Positions 1 through 33,632 of a stretch of DNA of 64,000 nt are shown here, piece after piece. This DNA is from Nelumbo lutea (taxonomy: Eukaryota; Streptophyta; Magnoliopsida; Proteales; Nelumbonaceae): NCBI GenBank assembly GCA_022828595.1, contig JAKGHH010000002.1, forward strand, positions 41,200,222-41,264,221. The letters run 5' to 3'. Positions within the stretch are counted from its first letter, which is position 1, and the number at the start of each line of letters is the position of its first letter. Both the position numbers and the translations under genes were made by a program. The notes beneath the pieces are model-generated. The model ran no database searches. It was not told the DNA's origin and saw only the letters and a list, made by a program, of their open reading frames with translations.

Positions 1-267
1 GTCATGTGGAAAGAGCTACTCTGCTGAAAAAAGTTACCCCATAAGTAGAGGATTGTTTTGGAGGCTTTAGGTCAGCCACTTGAGCTGACAACTCTTGGAA
101 ATTAATCTCAGAAAAAGGTGATCAAATTATTGACATATTGGTAGAACTTTTGTCCCATTGAACAATGCACTATGTCACAACAGATGATGAGATCATAAAA
201 AGTTGATCAATGTTTAACTACAAAAATTTGGTGGGTTGCTTTGGGGGGGAAAGGGGGTGTGAAGAGA

Positions 268-3200
268 TCAAACTATGATGTCTTTCAATGGAACTAGATT
301 GAATATGCTAGTGTTTTTGGCCTTGCTGTGGATGATGACATTGTTGTTGCTATAGATGCTGCCATTGCTATTCATGTTGCTATTGTAAAGTGAATATGTT
401 GCTTGATCCAGAGTCCCCTCTCTGAAAACATAGATGCTTTCATCCTCATCCAATCGACGAAACTTCTTATCGAAGGGCCGATCATAAACTCTATGGAGTG
501 GCATTCCCCTGAGAAGTAGATGCATTAAAATTTAATTTAATCTCAACCATAGAACAATCATATGGGGCTTAAAAAAAGAAAACAAAAATGCAGAGTCACT
601 GTTATAACACTCAGAAACTGGGATGCTCAGTCTCAAAGATCAGGCTTGGTAAAGAGAAAGATATGGTAAAAAGTCTATCTGAACAGTCTTTTCTCACCTG
701 ATCAACACATTCAGATCAGGCCAAATTGATTTTTTTTCTTTCTGTTGTCTGATTTTAGACCATTAATTTGTTGATATTAGATTTACTTCTTGCTTTATAT
801 CCATGTGAAAATTAAATTAAAAGTGAATGGGTCCAAGTCTGAATAAATTTACTATTTAGCACCCAAACAGAGACTAAAGGGAACGAAAGAGCCTAGTCAG
901 ATCTGGAACTTGAAGCCACCACAAGCAAAATGATGTAAATGAAGAAAAGCAAAATGAGTTATGGGCCAGGTTTTTTGTCATCCAATTTTGATTTTAAGAC
1001 AGCCCAATAACTATACCATTGAAAGATTGGCCCAGTGCACGTTGGTCGGACCTACTTATAAGTTATAATTGAGGATGCCACGCCGAGCACGTGCTGCACG
1101 TGTTCTAGGGAGCAATGCACCAGTGCTTAACAATACATCTGGAACGTTATGTCAGTTAAGGTGGGCCCCATCCTGCAGCTCCACATAAATGACGTTTCAG
1201 ATTCAGATGGATGGTTAAAGATGCATGAGTAAGCGAATAAAATATCCTTAGCACTTGAGCACTTCTCTTGTCACTCCAATTAGAATTATGTACTGAAAGA
1301 AACAAAAATCAAGGGGTTCGAGTTCGACCATGATACCGGATGTCCCGTCGGATGGAGAGAGAGAGACCATAGAAACAAAATATGAGCTAAACCTGTTAAT
1401 TACAAAAAAATCCTATGGGCCCAAATTAAGGGCCCACCCAGCTAATTTCTTTTCAAATGGGCATTACAAAAAGTCAAAGACGAATCAAAGCCGGCTTTAA
1501 TGTCTTTATTGAGTTAGAATTTAGAACATGGTAGGGAACAGGCGAAGACAGAAGAGGATAAGGCAGGAGACAGATGACTTAACTAGATCGAACTATATTC
1601 ATTGTCCCCTTTCAAAATGGGCCCTCCCACGTGGAAACAATTTAACCATGGGATCGGTGTCAAATGTGAATGTAAGGTAGATATAAAACTACCCCGCATA
1701 TGAGGGAACTTTGTAGTCTATTTGGCCAGTTAAAACTTAAAAGGGTTTGTGCCAATCTCAGCACAGAAATGCAACAAATTGGATATTAGGCTCAGTTTGG
1801 AAAGAGTGTTAATTGTTAATTGAGAAACGAGTTCAAATCTGCCCCCACAGAATGCCTTTCAAAAATGTCGTAAAGCACATCCCAATCATGTATTAAGAAC
1901 ATCTCCCAATAATAAATACGATAAATATTCTCAATGCACGCTGAAATCTGCATGTATAACGTTTTTGGGGCGCATTCTGTGGGAGCAAATGTATACTCTT
2001 GAGAAAGTAGAAACTGTCCTTCGAACAATTTACTGACCCAACTACTGGTTGGTTCAATTACTGACTGGTTGAGGCCCAATTACTGACCCAACTATCAGGG
2101 CCCACCCATATGATAAGAAACTTTTTCTACACATCAGATTGGAATCTACTCAACACCAACACCTCACCTATTATTGTCATATGTCCTATTTGACTCAAAT
2201 CCACCGGTGAATGTGGGATCCTTATTCAATCACCAAAGTTCAACTTTATTGTTTATGTACTTAGTGAGAGTGAGAACGAGAGTATTCTAGTATCTGTTTC
2301 CTAGACACTGGCCAAGTGGTAAATTTGTGTAGGCCACACCCATCTACGTGTCCTTTAGCCACATGGCTGAGATACATAAAAAATCATCAATGACGTTGGG
2401 AGTTAGGCTTTTCCCTCGAAAACCAAATTTCAAAGGTATAGAAAATAAGAAAATAAGCAATGAGGAGAGGAGAAGCAAACATTGGAGATGCAGTTACAAA
2501 GCCCACAAAATACTATGGCCCCACAACTTAGCCCCATCTCTCAACGGGGCCCACCTTTGATTGGTTCTTCCTTTCTGCGAAAGTTCAGGTTCAAATATAA
2601 TCAAACGTATGCTTTTGTTGCACTCTATATATTTTGATTTGTACACCTTCCAAACCGATCCTATACTTCCAATTTTGCAAGTACAGAATTAACAAATAAA
2701 ATTAAATAAAATACAATAAAATATAAAAATCAGTTGATGCATAAGACCCAAAACAACTTAAAACTATTAAAAATGCCAAATTAATAACTAATAAGCTTTC
2801 CTGGGACCTGGGTGTGGAGATGGCCCAGTCCCAGCGAATGGTCATATAAAACTTCAATTTTCATTTAAAAAAACCAAATAATACCCACGTAAGGAAAAGA
2901 AATAAAATAAATAAAAAATTGTGGAGAGAAGACTGTCACTCACAGAGGCTGTACAAAATAAAAAGACTCACAGAGGGAGAGCAAAATACGGACCTAATAT
3001 GGAAGATATCAGAGATATCGCTTCCAATATCACAGTTTCCTTTGTAAAAGGTGACGGCATCGATGAAGGCACGATACGTGTAGGTATGCAGGCCGTCGAT
3101 TCTCGGATAAGGCAGCTTCGGCCGGGGCAGCGGCTCCGTCGGTGATGGATTCCGGTACCCGGAAGCGGAATATACGTACTCTTTCCAGGCTACGCCGCCT

Positions 3201-3340
3201 GTGTTGGCCGCCGGTGGTGGTGATAAGGGAAGACCAATGAAGCCGAGGGTGGTCATGATTGGCTCCAACTCGTCGTGGGTCATGATGGGCTTGAACGTCT
3301 TTGTGTGCCAGAGAGCCAGCTTCCTTAGAGACTCCTCCAT
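268..3340 (-). CDS. Uncharacterised plant protein, two exons, 195 aa
   Basis: Exon 1 runs 3340 down to 2994 and exon 2 runs 508 down to 268 (stop TGA at 270-268). The intron 509-2993 is GT-AG. The codon split at the junction gives arginine, the joined frame is 588 nt, and it closes without a stop. The start is the first in-frame ATG of the long exon 1 frame, at residues MEESLRKLALW. Exon 1 continues with a THDELEPIM segment, a proline-rich stretch and PYPRIDGLHTYTYRAFIDAV, and ends in SDIFHIR. Exon 2 continues as GMPLHRVYDR, DEDESIYVFREGTLDQATYS and an Asn/Ser-rich tail. I see no signal peptide, membrane segment or catalytic motif. From memory this pattern belongs to a small plant-specific family of unknown function, but no function can be assigned. 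The exon join is well supported; the donor context (AG|GTCCGT) is somewhat weak. Confidence 0.75.
509..2993 (-). other. Intron of the two-exon gene, no other gene seen
   Basis: This 2,485 bp intron has GT at its upstream end (2993-2992 on the minus strand) and AG at its downstream end (510-509). It is AT-rich with no sustained reading frame of recognisable type. It holds a short inverted-repeat element near 1843-1988 and, at about 1788, the sequence TAGGCTCAGTTTGGAAAGAG, which resembles the terminus of the Tourist-like element at 61376-61479. No function beyond intron is evident. Confidence 0.6.
1843..1988. repeat. Short inverted-repeat element (possible MITE)
   Basis: The left end contains CCCACAGAATGC (about 1853-1864) and the right end contains the reverse complement GCATTCTGTGGG (about 1973-1984). 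Imperfect similarity extends for roughly 25-30 bp on each side, enclosing about 90 bp of unrelated sequence. This is the structure of a small non-autonomous DNA transposon. I could not see a clean target-site duplication, so the superfamily is open and chance similarity outside the 12 bp core is possible. Confidence 0.4.
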
Positions 3341-5693
3341 ATGAGAGAGAAAGAGAGAGAAGGTGATTGTGATGTTCAAGACTGCCCTTTTTTGTTTCTT
3401 TTTTAGTGAAGCAGAAGCGTTGGGAGTTGGGACAGACGAGGAATGGAGAAAAAAGAAAAGTGTGAGAGAGCTGAAGCATGGGGAGTGGATTCTACGCTTT
3501 GGAGTGTGGAATGTAAAAGGCTACTAATTCATTTTCGAAGTGGCAGTTTTAGAGGAGTAAAAGGCACCGGAAATTGTCTACAATTACGAGAAATGCCACG
3601 GAGAAATAGAGATGGGGTACAAGGGCATATGTACAGCTTAGGTCAAAACAACTGGGATTAAAGTTTGATTAGTTGGAAGAGTGAGAGAGAGAGATGACAG
3701 TTTTGATTCTCATCTCTCGGTTTCCAAATTCCAACCCAAAAGCCAAATCCAATGTTTTTTCATATTCCAATTTAACAGTTGACAGCTCAATAATATACTC
3801 ATCAATGTATACTTTTGAAACATTTCCCAAATCTTTTTTAGATTAGAAACATAAATCTGGATAAATACTCCAGAGACAGAGAAATAAAATAGGAAAGAAT
3901 TTAGAGGTTACAACTTATAAATTCTCAATGTCTTTCCACCTGTCCAACCAATGAACCTATCAATTTAAATCCTGTTATTAATTGCCAAACTGTCTTTATT
4001 GGGTGATTAGGTTTCCTGCTAAACCATAGTTATTGAACCAACCTAAATAATCACAGTGCAAAACTGTAAAGGAGGTTTTAGGGCTGTAAATTGCTTGGAC
4101 TAGCTAGTTCTGACCCAAAGCCTATATAAGTATTTATATATTCATAGCCAACTTTATCATTGATTGGGCTTACCACGTCTGAATTCTGACCCAATAGGAC
4201 CTGATTTTAAGTAAGAGACATTTAGCTTGGTAATTTAACAGCAATACAGATTCTCTCCCTCTTTCTATGTTTGGTTTGAAGGAAAAAGTATGGAAAGGTA
4301 AGGATTCTTTTACAAAGCTTGTATATGTTTCCTTATCTTTCCCTTCTTTTCTTTGCTTTTTCCTTCAAACCAAGCACACCTTTAAAGCCTTGTTCGCTTT
4401 CCATTAAGTTATTTACCCAGGTAAATGATTTCTAATAAAGACTTACCTAGGTAAGTGCATTTGCCCATGTTCTTTTTATTTCCCATGTAAATAAGGAAAT
4501 TATCATTTTAGCCATAAAAATCCATCATTAAAAAGGGCATTTTTGCCTCATTCAAGTGTTGGCAACTCCCCCCATCCCAAGAAAGTTATTTACCCAACTA
4601 GGAGATGGTTATTACATACACAGGTAAGCGATACCTAGAAAAATAAACATTCCTTGGTCAACAGGAACCAAAATCCCATTGACAAACTTTCCCCCCTCTC
4701 AAAATCCAAAAAAAGAACACCCCCTAAGTGTAAATTGTTGAAACCTCCCTTGTACACTCTGATAGTTGTGGCTCGGCAGCCTACTTTATGCTAATAGCAA
4801 TGTTATCCTCTAAATATTTTGATAATATTGCACATTTTTTTAGTAGACAAAGGTGGGCAAAATTACCAAAATACCCAACTTTGATCATTTGAATGGTAAA
4901 TTGATTTTTAAATTTGCACTTCCCTATTACATTGGCCATAAAATTTGTGTTTTCTTCTATAGAAGTATATATAGTTTGTTGAATTTTTTTATTTTCTACT
5001 TTTTAAAGAAATATATAGTTTTGAATGTTTTATTGTTTTCTTTGTTTTTCTACAAATTTTTCCTTTTATTATTTTCTACAATTCTGGATTTTTTGGTTGA
5101 AATGTATTTCCGGAAAACATATCCTTTTTTTTAGTTTAGCTTTTTTGTTAGTATAAATTTTTAATTTTTATAAACTTTTGTGTCTTGTACATTTTTTATT
5201 TTTTTGTGTCTTGAGAAAAAATACTGAGTGTGGTGGATATACGGATTCAAGCGATTGGGTTGAGGTAGGTGAGAGTCAGGATAGGTTCTAAGCTACTATG
5301 CAAATAAGACATAGATGCCTCTTTTTCAAGATATTTTGGTTAGTGTGAAACCACATATTTTCATCTAAAGGAAATCTTGACATTTAAAAATATTGAGATG
5401 ATGACATCAATAACTCCGTTAACATTCTAACATTGAATTAATGAAGGAGGTGTAAATGTGAAGGACAACGATATTAGGTACTGAACCACAACTGTCAGAA
5501 AGTACAGAGGAGAGGAGGTTTCAGCAATTTACTTTTTAAAATATCTTATATATTTTATAAAATAACAATTTTAGATATTTTATATGAGATTATTGCATGA
5601 AAACCAAGAGAAACATATATATGATATGGGGGTAGCTTTGTTATGTTTTAATATGAAATATGCATATAAGCATATTTAAATAACCTGGAATAG
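3341..5693. other. Intergenic, no gene recognised
   Basis: Upstream of the minus-strand gene at 3340 lies a purine/pyrimidine-biased leader (3340-3440) and then AT-rich DNA. The open frames here (for example 4853-5134) are low-complexity Phe/Leu/Lys translations without domain character and are not called as genes. A small hairpin element sits at 4268-4376. Confidence 0.6.
4268..4376. repeat. Hairpin-like MITE, about 109 bp
   Basis: The ends TGTTTGGTTTGAAGGAAAAA and the complementary TTTTTCCTTCAAACCAAGCA form terminal inverted repeats that extend imperfectly for about 35 bp each. The whole element could fold into a long hairpin. A related single end (CCTTCAAACCAAAC) appears near 40738-40751. 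No clear target duplication was seen. Confidence 0.45.
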
Positions 5694-6410
5694 GTCGACT
5701 GAGAAACAAGGACGGCATGACCCTGTTTCATGCTGCAATTATCTACCGTCAAGATAAGATATTCCAATTCATCCACAATTTTGATATGCCAAAGAATATA
5801 ATAAGTAGTTACGTTGATAAGAAGACAGGAAACAGCACATTACATCTTGTAGCAGAGTTACCACCTATTCATTGACTTAATCAAATCAATGGTGCGGCTA
5901 TTCGACTGCGGAGTGAGCTTATGTGGTTTATGGTGAGTTTTCTTCTTGCAATTTCTTCTTACTTCTTCATACTCTGCCTGTATATTTCTAATATATAGTT
6001 GTTTGATCTCATCATCACAGGAAGTGCAAGCCATTCGCACACCTCTCCACCAACAAGAATGTAACAAGAACGGTAAAACTCCTAAGATGTTATTCAATGA
6101 AATGCACGGTAGAATGTTCAAAGAAGGAGAGGAATGGATGAAACGAACCGCATATTCATGTATGGTGGTGGCCACACTTGTCGCTTCAGTTACGCTTTCA
6201 TCAACTTTGCAATTACCTGGTGCAAGTAGAACCGACACAGGCATCTCCATTTTCATCAAACATAGCTACTACCACACTTTCGTTGCCTCAAATATGATAT
6301 CGCTCCTCTTCTCCTATGCTTCCATGATTGCCTTTCTCTCCATTTATATTTCACACTTTGCAGTAACAGATTTTTTAATGAAAAATTTCTCTTTAAATCC
6401 GCTTGCTTAG
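5694..6410 (+). pseudogene. Ankyrin-repeat / PGG-domain membrane protein relic
   Basis: Two adjacent blocks read as the C-terminal part of an ankyrin-PGG protein (ITN1/ACD6-like group). Block 1 (5694-5932) contains the ankyrin-type stretches GMTLFHAAIIYRQDKIF and NSTLHLVAELPP. It joins through a normal GT-AG intron (5933-6020) to block 2 (6021-6410). Block 2 starts EVQAIRTPL, carries a GKTPKMLFNEMH segment, then EGEEWMKRTAYSCMVVATLV, and ends with two to three hydrophobic membrane segments and a TAG. The usual PGG triplet is PGA here. A TGA at 5873-5875 interrupts block 1, where family members would carry an ordinary residue; CGA to TGA is a plausible cause. No upstream ankyrin exons are visible, so the copy is 5'-truncated. 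Known relatives act at membranes in salt, abscisic acid or defence signalling; this copy is probably dead. Confidence 0.75.
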
Positions 6411-6549
6411 TGAAAGAATCTAAAATAGAAGGAATTATCGTCATTGCTGTTTGTGTATCCTAACTTCCAAAAAGATGAACAATGTTTTTCTTCCAGTTGT
6501 CCATTACAAGGATAATATAGAGATTAAAAAATATTACTTATGTATATAT

Positions 6550-6915
6550 ATACGCCAACAATCATAATTAATTAAACTAAGACGACAATCAAGAAGAAAA
6601 CCGTTGTTTACCATAATCTGTCCCAACAGTTTTGATTGTCGGCTTACAATATATAGGCCAAAAATTCTTCGGAAAACCGTCAATTTTTTGTCATTGCCTA
6701 AGCTAGCGGTTTCATTAATATAATTACCAACTTTTGAATGGTTGGACCGGTGCCCTAGGGTGGCGGTCCTTTTCCTCTAAGCCAATATAAATCGGCTAGG
6801 CTGATTCAACCAATGACGACATCCATTAAACCGCTAGTATTGGTTTAGGCCGGCAGTTTAAGAGGATAAATCGACGGTTTTGTCACTGCCGTCTTAGGGG
6901 AATTTTCTTATAGTG
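6550..6915 (-). mobile_element. CACTA transposon terminus (one end only)
   Basis: Read on the minus strand from 6915, the sequence begins CACTATAAGAAAATTCCCCT. This is the typical terminus of plant CACTA (En/Spm-like) elements. It is followed by subterminal GACGG/CCGTC-type motifs repeated through about 6580-6900. No matching CACTA end was found to the left, so this is a fragment or a strongly eroded non-autonomous element. The left limit given is approximate. Confidence 0.6.
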
Positions 6916-7219
6916 ATCAAATCTGGTCATTATAACTTTGGCCCATGCAAGAAAAGCTTTAATGAGTTAAGCTGGCCATATCATTCATTGCTTTGACAGT
7001 TCTATCTCTACCATCATTGCTCCTCCCCTCTATCACACGTCCATTGTTCTCGATGAAGACCCTACCATGCCTCAAGAAAAATCATTCAAAAAAAAATTTC
7101 TTTTGAGGGATGTAAGCAAAGATATCATGCAGGAATAAAATAACTTGTGGTGTTAATTGGAGCCAATAGTTTTCTCTGTCACCAAATGTGTTTTCGAATG
7201 GGTGAGCCCATAAATATTG

Positions 7220-9110
7220 AACCAGATTTTTGGTTTTGAAAGCTCCTGAACTTTGTGAAAAAATGGCTAATTTTCACCCTAAAAATATAAAAAAACCATT
7301 TTGACAAAGAGGCCATTTGTAAGAAAAAAAAAATGACATTTGAAAGGATGTTGATGGATCCATTAGGCAGTGAATAAAATAATAAAAACATGCTTATATG
7401 ATATTGCTAAAGTTAGAAAAGGCCGTTTTAGACCCTAAAGTTAATTATTTACTTTAGGGTCTATGATGGTATAAAATTCATTAAGTAAATTAAATATGTT
7501 ACACTAATTAAGATAATTAAGTAAATTAAGCAATTAAATAAACTATGGAAACAAAGTTAATTAATTGAATTAAATAAACCAAACTAATCAATCTAAATGA
7601 GTAAATTAATCCAATTAAGTAATGTTTTTAAAATTGACCCCGAAATGGAATCACTTTGGTCATTGGTTTATGGGTTAACGGTTTGATCATCTGATTTGAA
7701 CAGATCAATCCATGACATTTTGAACAATAAAAAATAAAATATAATTAATATAAAAAAATGCCCCAAAGAATTTAGCGGTTCAACCATGTAGGTCAATAGT
7801 TTGTTGACCAAGTCAGTGTTTTTTTTTCTTTTTTTGAAAAAAAAAAAGCCAAGTATAAAATGGAACTAGACAAATGACTAGTTTGTGGGTAAAACGATTC
7901 GATTGCGTGGGTCAATGATGATGTTAAAACCATGCATTAAGCGAATTGTCTAGTTCCATTTGACCTAGACAGTTGAACCATTTAATCCAAGAACCAGTCA
8001 ATTGTATAGTTCAATTTTATACTTGGACAAAAAAATTTCAAAGAAAGAAAGACTTGGTTAACAAACCATTGACCTAGATGGTTGGTTGAACCACTACTAG
8101 GGATGGCAATTTCTACCCTACTCGTTGGGTACCTGCCCCAACCTTCCTCGATAGGGTGGGTTTTTTTTTTTTTTGCTTGAGGAATGGGTTTTGGGATTTT
8201 ACAACCCGTATGGGTATGAGTAGGATACGGTATTAGACTAAACCCGACTGACGTATTGTTGGAAAGCATATAAACTTTATGTACTATGTTTTAAATTTAA
8301 TAATATTTTAAATGTTACATGAAGGATAATTGATAGTTTATGTGTTTCTTACATGCCTTAATCAAATAATAGGAAATTTTGTTGTTTATTTGTGTTATTT
8401 TACTTATTCATTACTTATATATGACAATAAATAATAGGAAATTAGATGAAGGTTCTAAATTCAACCCACCCTTACCCTTGAATGTAGGGAGGGTAGGGTT
8501 GGGGAGGGTTTTGCATTTTCATATACAGGGAGGGTTTGAATTCTCAAAACCCAACCTGCTATGGGGTTTTGGGGCGGGTATGGATTAAGAGGTTTAGGGA
8601 GGTGGGTAAAACCCTCTCCGAACCCACCCCATTGTCATCCTTAACCACTACAATGTTAATGCCATTTTGGGTTGGTTTTAAAAACCTTGCTTAATTGGCT
8701 TAGTTTACTTTATTTAGACCAATTATCGTTATTTAATTAATTAACTAATTCCATTTCATTAATTAATTTAATTTACTCACTTAATTGCTTAATTTGCTTT
8801 ATTATCTTAATTAGTGTAATGTATTTAGTTTACTTAATTAATCTTATATCATCATAGACCTTGAAGTAATTTAATTAATTAATTTTAGGGTTTAAAGTGG
8901 CCTTTTCAAACTTTAAGTAGTGCCACATAAGTATGTTTTTATTATTTTATTCAATTTCTAATGGATCTGTGGTGGTTGTTTCAAATGTCGTTTGTTTTTG
9001 CCTAGAAATGGCCTTTTCATCAAAGTATGGGCTAAAAATGGTCTTTTATATTTTTTAGAGTTGAAATTGGCCTTTTCACAAAATTTGGGAGTTGTGAAAG
9101 CCAGAAATCT
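7220..9110. repeat. Foldback structure with nested inverted repeats
   Basis: An outer left arm of about 440 bp (about 7220-7662) is imperfectly complementary to an outer right arm (about 8652-9110). Matching landmarks include GGATCCATTAG against CTAATGGATC and the repeated TTAATTAAGTAA/TTACTTAATTAA blocks. Inside is a second pair of arms, 7777-7873 and 8002-8092, sharing GGTTCAACCA, GGTCAAT and AAGTATAAAA on opposite strands. A separate 546 bp element (8098-8643) has inserted between the inner and outer right arms. No transposase is visible. The arms are diverged, so the structure is old. Whether it is one foldback transposon or two inverted copies of one repeat cannot be settled here. Confidence 0.6.
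8098..8643. mobile_element. Non-autonomous hAT-type element with perfect 8-bp duplication
   Basis: The ends are TAGGGATGGCAAT on the left and the reverse complement of TAAGGATGACAAT on the right, forming terminal inverted repeats. The element is flanked on both sides by ACCACTAC (8090-8097 and 8644-8651), an exact 8-bp direct repeat as expected for hAT insertions. The interior is GGGTAGGG/CCCACCC-rich near both ends and AT-rich in the middle, with no transposase frame. It interrupts the foldback structure and is therefore younger than it. Confidence 0.75.
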
Positions 9111-10439
9111 ATATTGAACCCATAGTGGTTTTAATAATATAGATGGAGAGTATTATGGTTATTTTATCCCTACAATTAATGGATTCTAATAAAATGAGTG
9201 TACTTGCAATAGTGTCATAAACTACAGGGAGCTGATTGTTATTAGTAAAAAGTAGGGGAAGGTTTTGCAATTATTAGAAACTTCATTCTCTAAAAGGGAA
9301 AAAGGTCAATCACCTCTTGTAGTTTCTTGGATTTATTAAAATCTACTCTATAGTTTGAATTTTACTAAAACATCTCTATAATTTGCAACTAAGGTTTGAA
9401 AATAGTATAAATACAAATATGTGTAATTGCAAACATAACGTTTGCAATACAATATATAAGTTTTTGTTTTGTACCCTTTCCAATTTGAGCCTAATTTACT
9501 TAATCAACATTCTATTAGATAGAAGTGAAAAATGACAATTACGAAAAAAACAAAAATAGAAATGTCATTCTTCTTCATAGTAAAATGTGGTCAACAACTC
9601 TCTTCAATGAAATTGATTGTTTATTTGAAGAAGGAAGACACACCATTGCTAACGAAAAACATGAAGTGTCATTGTTCTCTCTTCTTCATTCTATTGAAGC
9701 CAAACATCTTTTTAATAAATCTAAAAATCAGACCTTATTTCTTTCCACAAGCTTGTTATGAACTTTTAGGAGTGGTTTCAAAATAAGAAAGCATGGGCTC
9801 ATTTGCTTAAACATTTTCCACTTTGCTTATATGGTCATGTTGCCATATTTAGATGGAAATACAGAAGGTGTGTTTTACAACATGAATTGTTTTTCTTGTT
9901 GCCCGTTCTAAAAACAAATCGAAACAATATGTTTGAAAACATATTGTTTCTCAACACAAAAACACAAAAACATGTTATGGGTTGTGTATTTGTTTTCTGT
10001 TTCAAAACTAGAACCGAAAACATTTTCTTGAACCTTGTTTCAAAAACATGTTTCCATCTAATTATTCAACTCCATGTTCTACGGATCATATGATTTATAT
10101 ACTAAAAAATTGTTTTTGTTTGAAAACCGATATTTTATTGATATTGTTTTCTTGAAACAAAACCAACTCATTTTTCATTTTTTAAAACAAAATCAGAATT
10201 CAAAAACATATTTTTATTTTTATTTTTTTAATGTGACAATTCCAAAAACAAATGAAAACAAAAACATTCAATTTTGTAGAACGCGCCTAAATGATTAAAA
10301 GAAAGTGTGATTTCGGTGAGACTCGGGTATGGGGCGTACAGTATTTTGATTTTGGGCCCAACCCGAGAGCTCGGATTGGGTCGGGCCGGCTTCGGCCTAA
10401 GTTGCAGCCCTAACTCCCAAGCGTGCAAACTGCTCTATC
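9111..10439. other. Intergenic DNA upstream of the splicing-factor gene
   Basis: No gene is recognised. The stretch 9803-10270 is rich in imperfect palindromes (for example GAAACAATATGTTT followed by AAACATATTGTTTC near 9919-9951) and ends near a TAGAACGCGCC motif, suggesting an eroded DNA transposon. 10340-10410 holds a GGGCC/GGCCC-rich patch just upstream of the inferred transcript. The open frames at 9525-9786 have no domain character. Confidence 0.5.

Positions 10440-33632
<23,193 letters not shown>

Noticed and set aside
1310..1370. GGTTCGAGTTCGACC text resembling a tRNA T-loop
   Set aside because: No A box, anticodon arm or acceptor pairing can be built around it.
1816..2079. 87-codon minus-strand frame
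   Set aside because: It runs through the inverted-repeat element and has no family resemblance.
4853..5134. 93-codon open frame rich in Phe, Leu and Lys
   Set aside because: Translation of AT-rich DNA with no domain, no homology I recognise and no supporting splice context.
9525..9786. Two overlapping frames of 78 and 84 codons
   Set aside because: Asn/Lys/Leu-rich translations that overlap in different frames, without motif or splice support.
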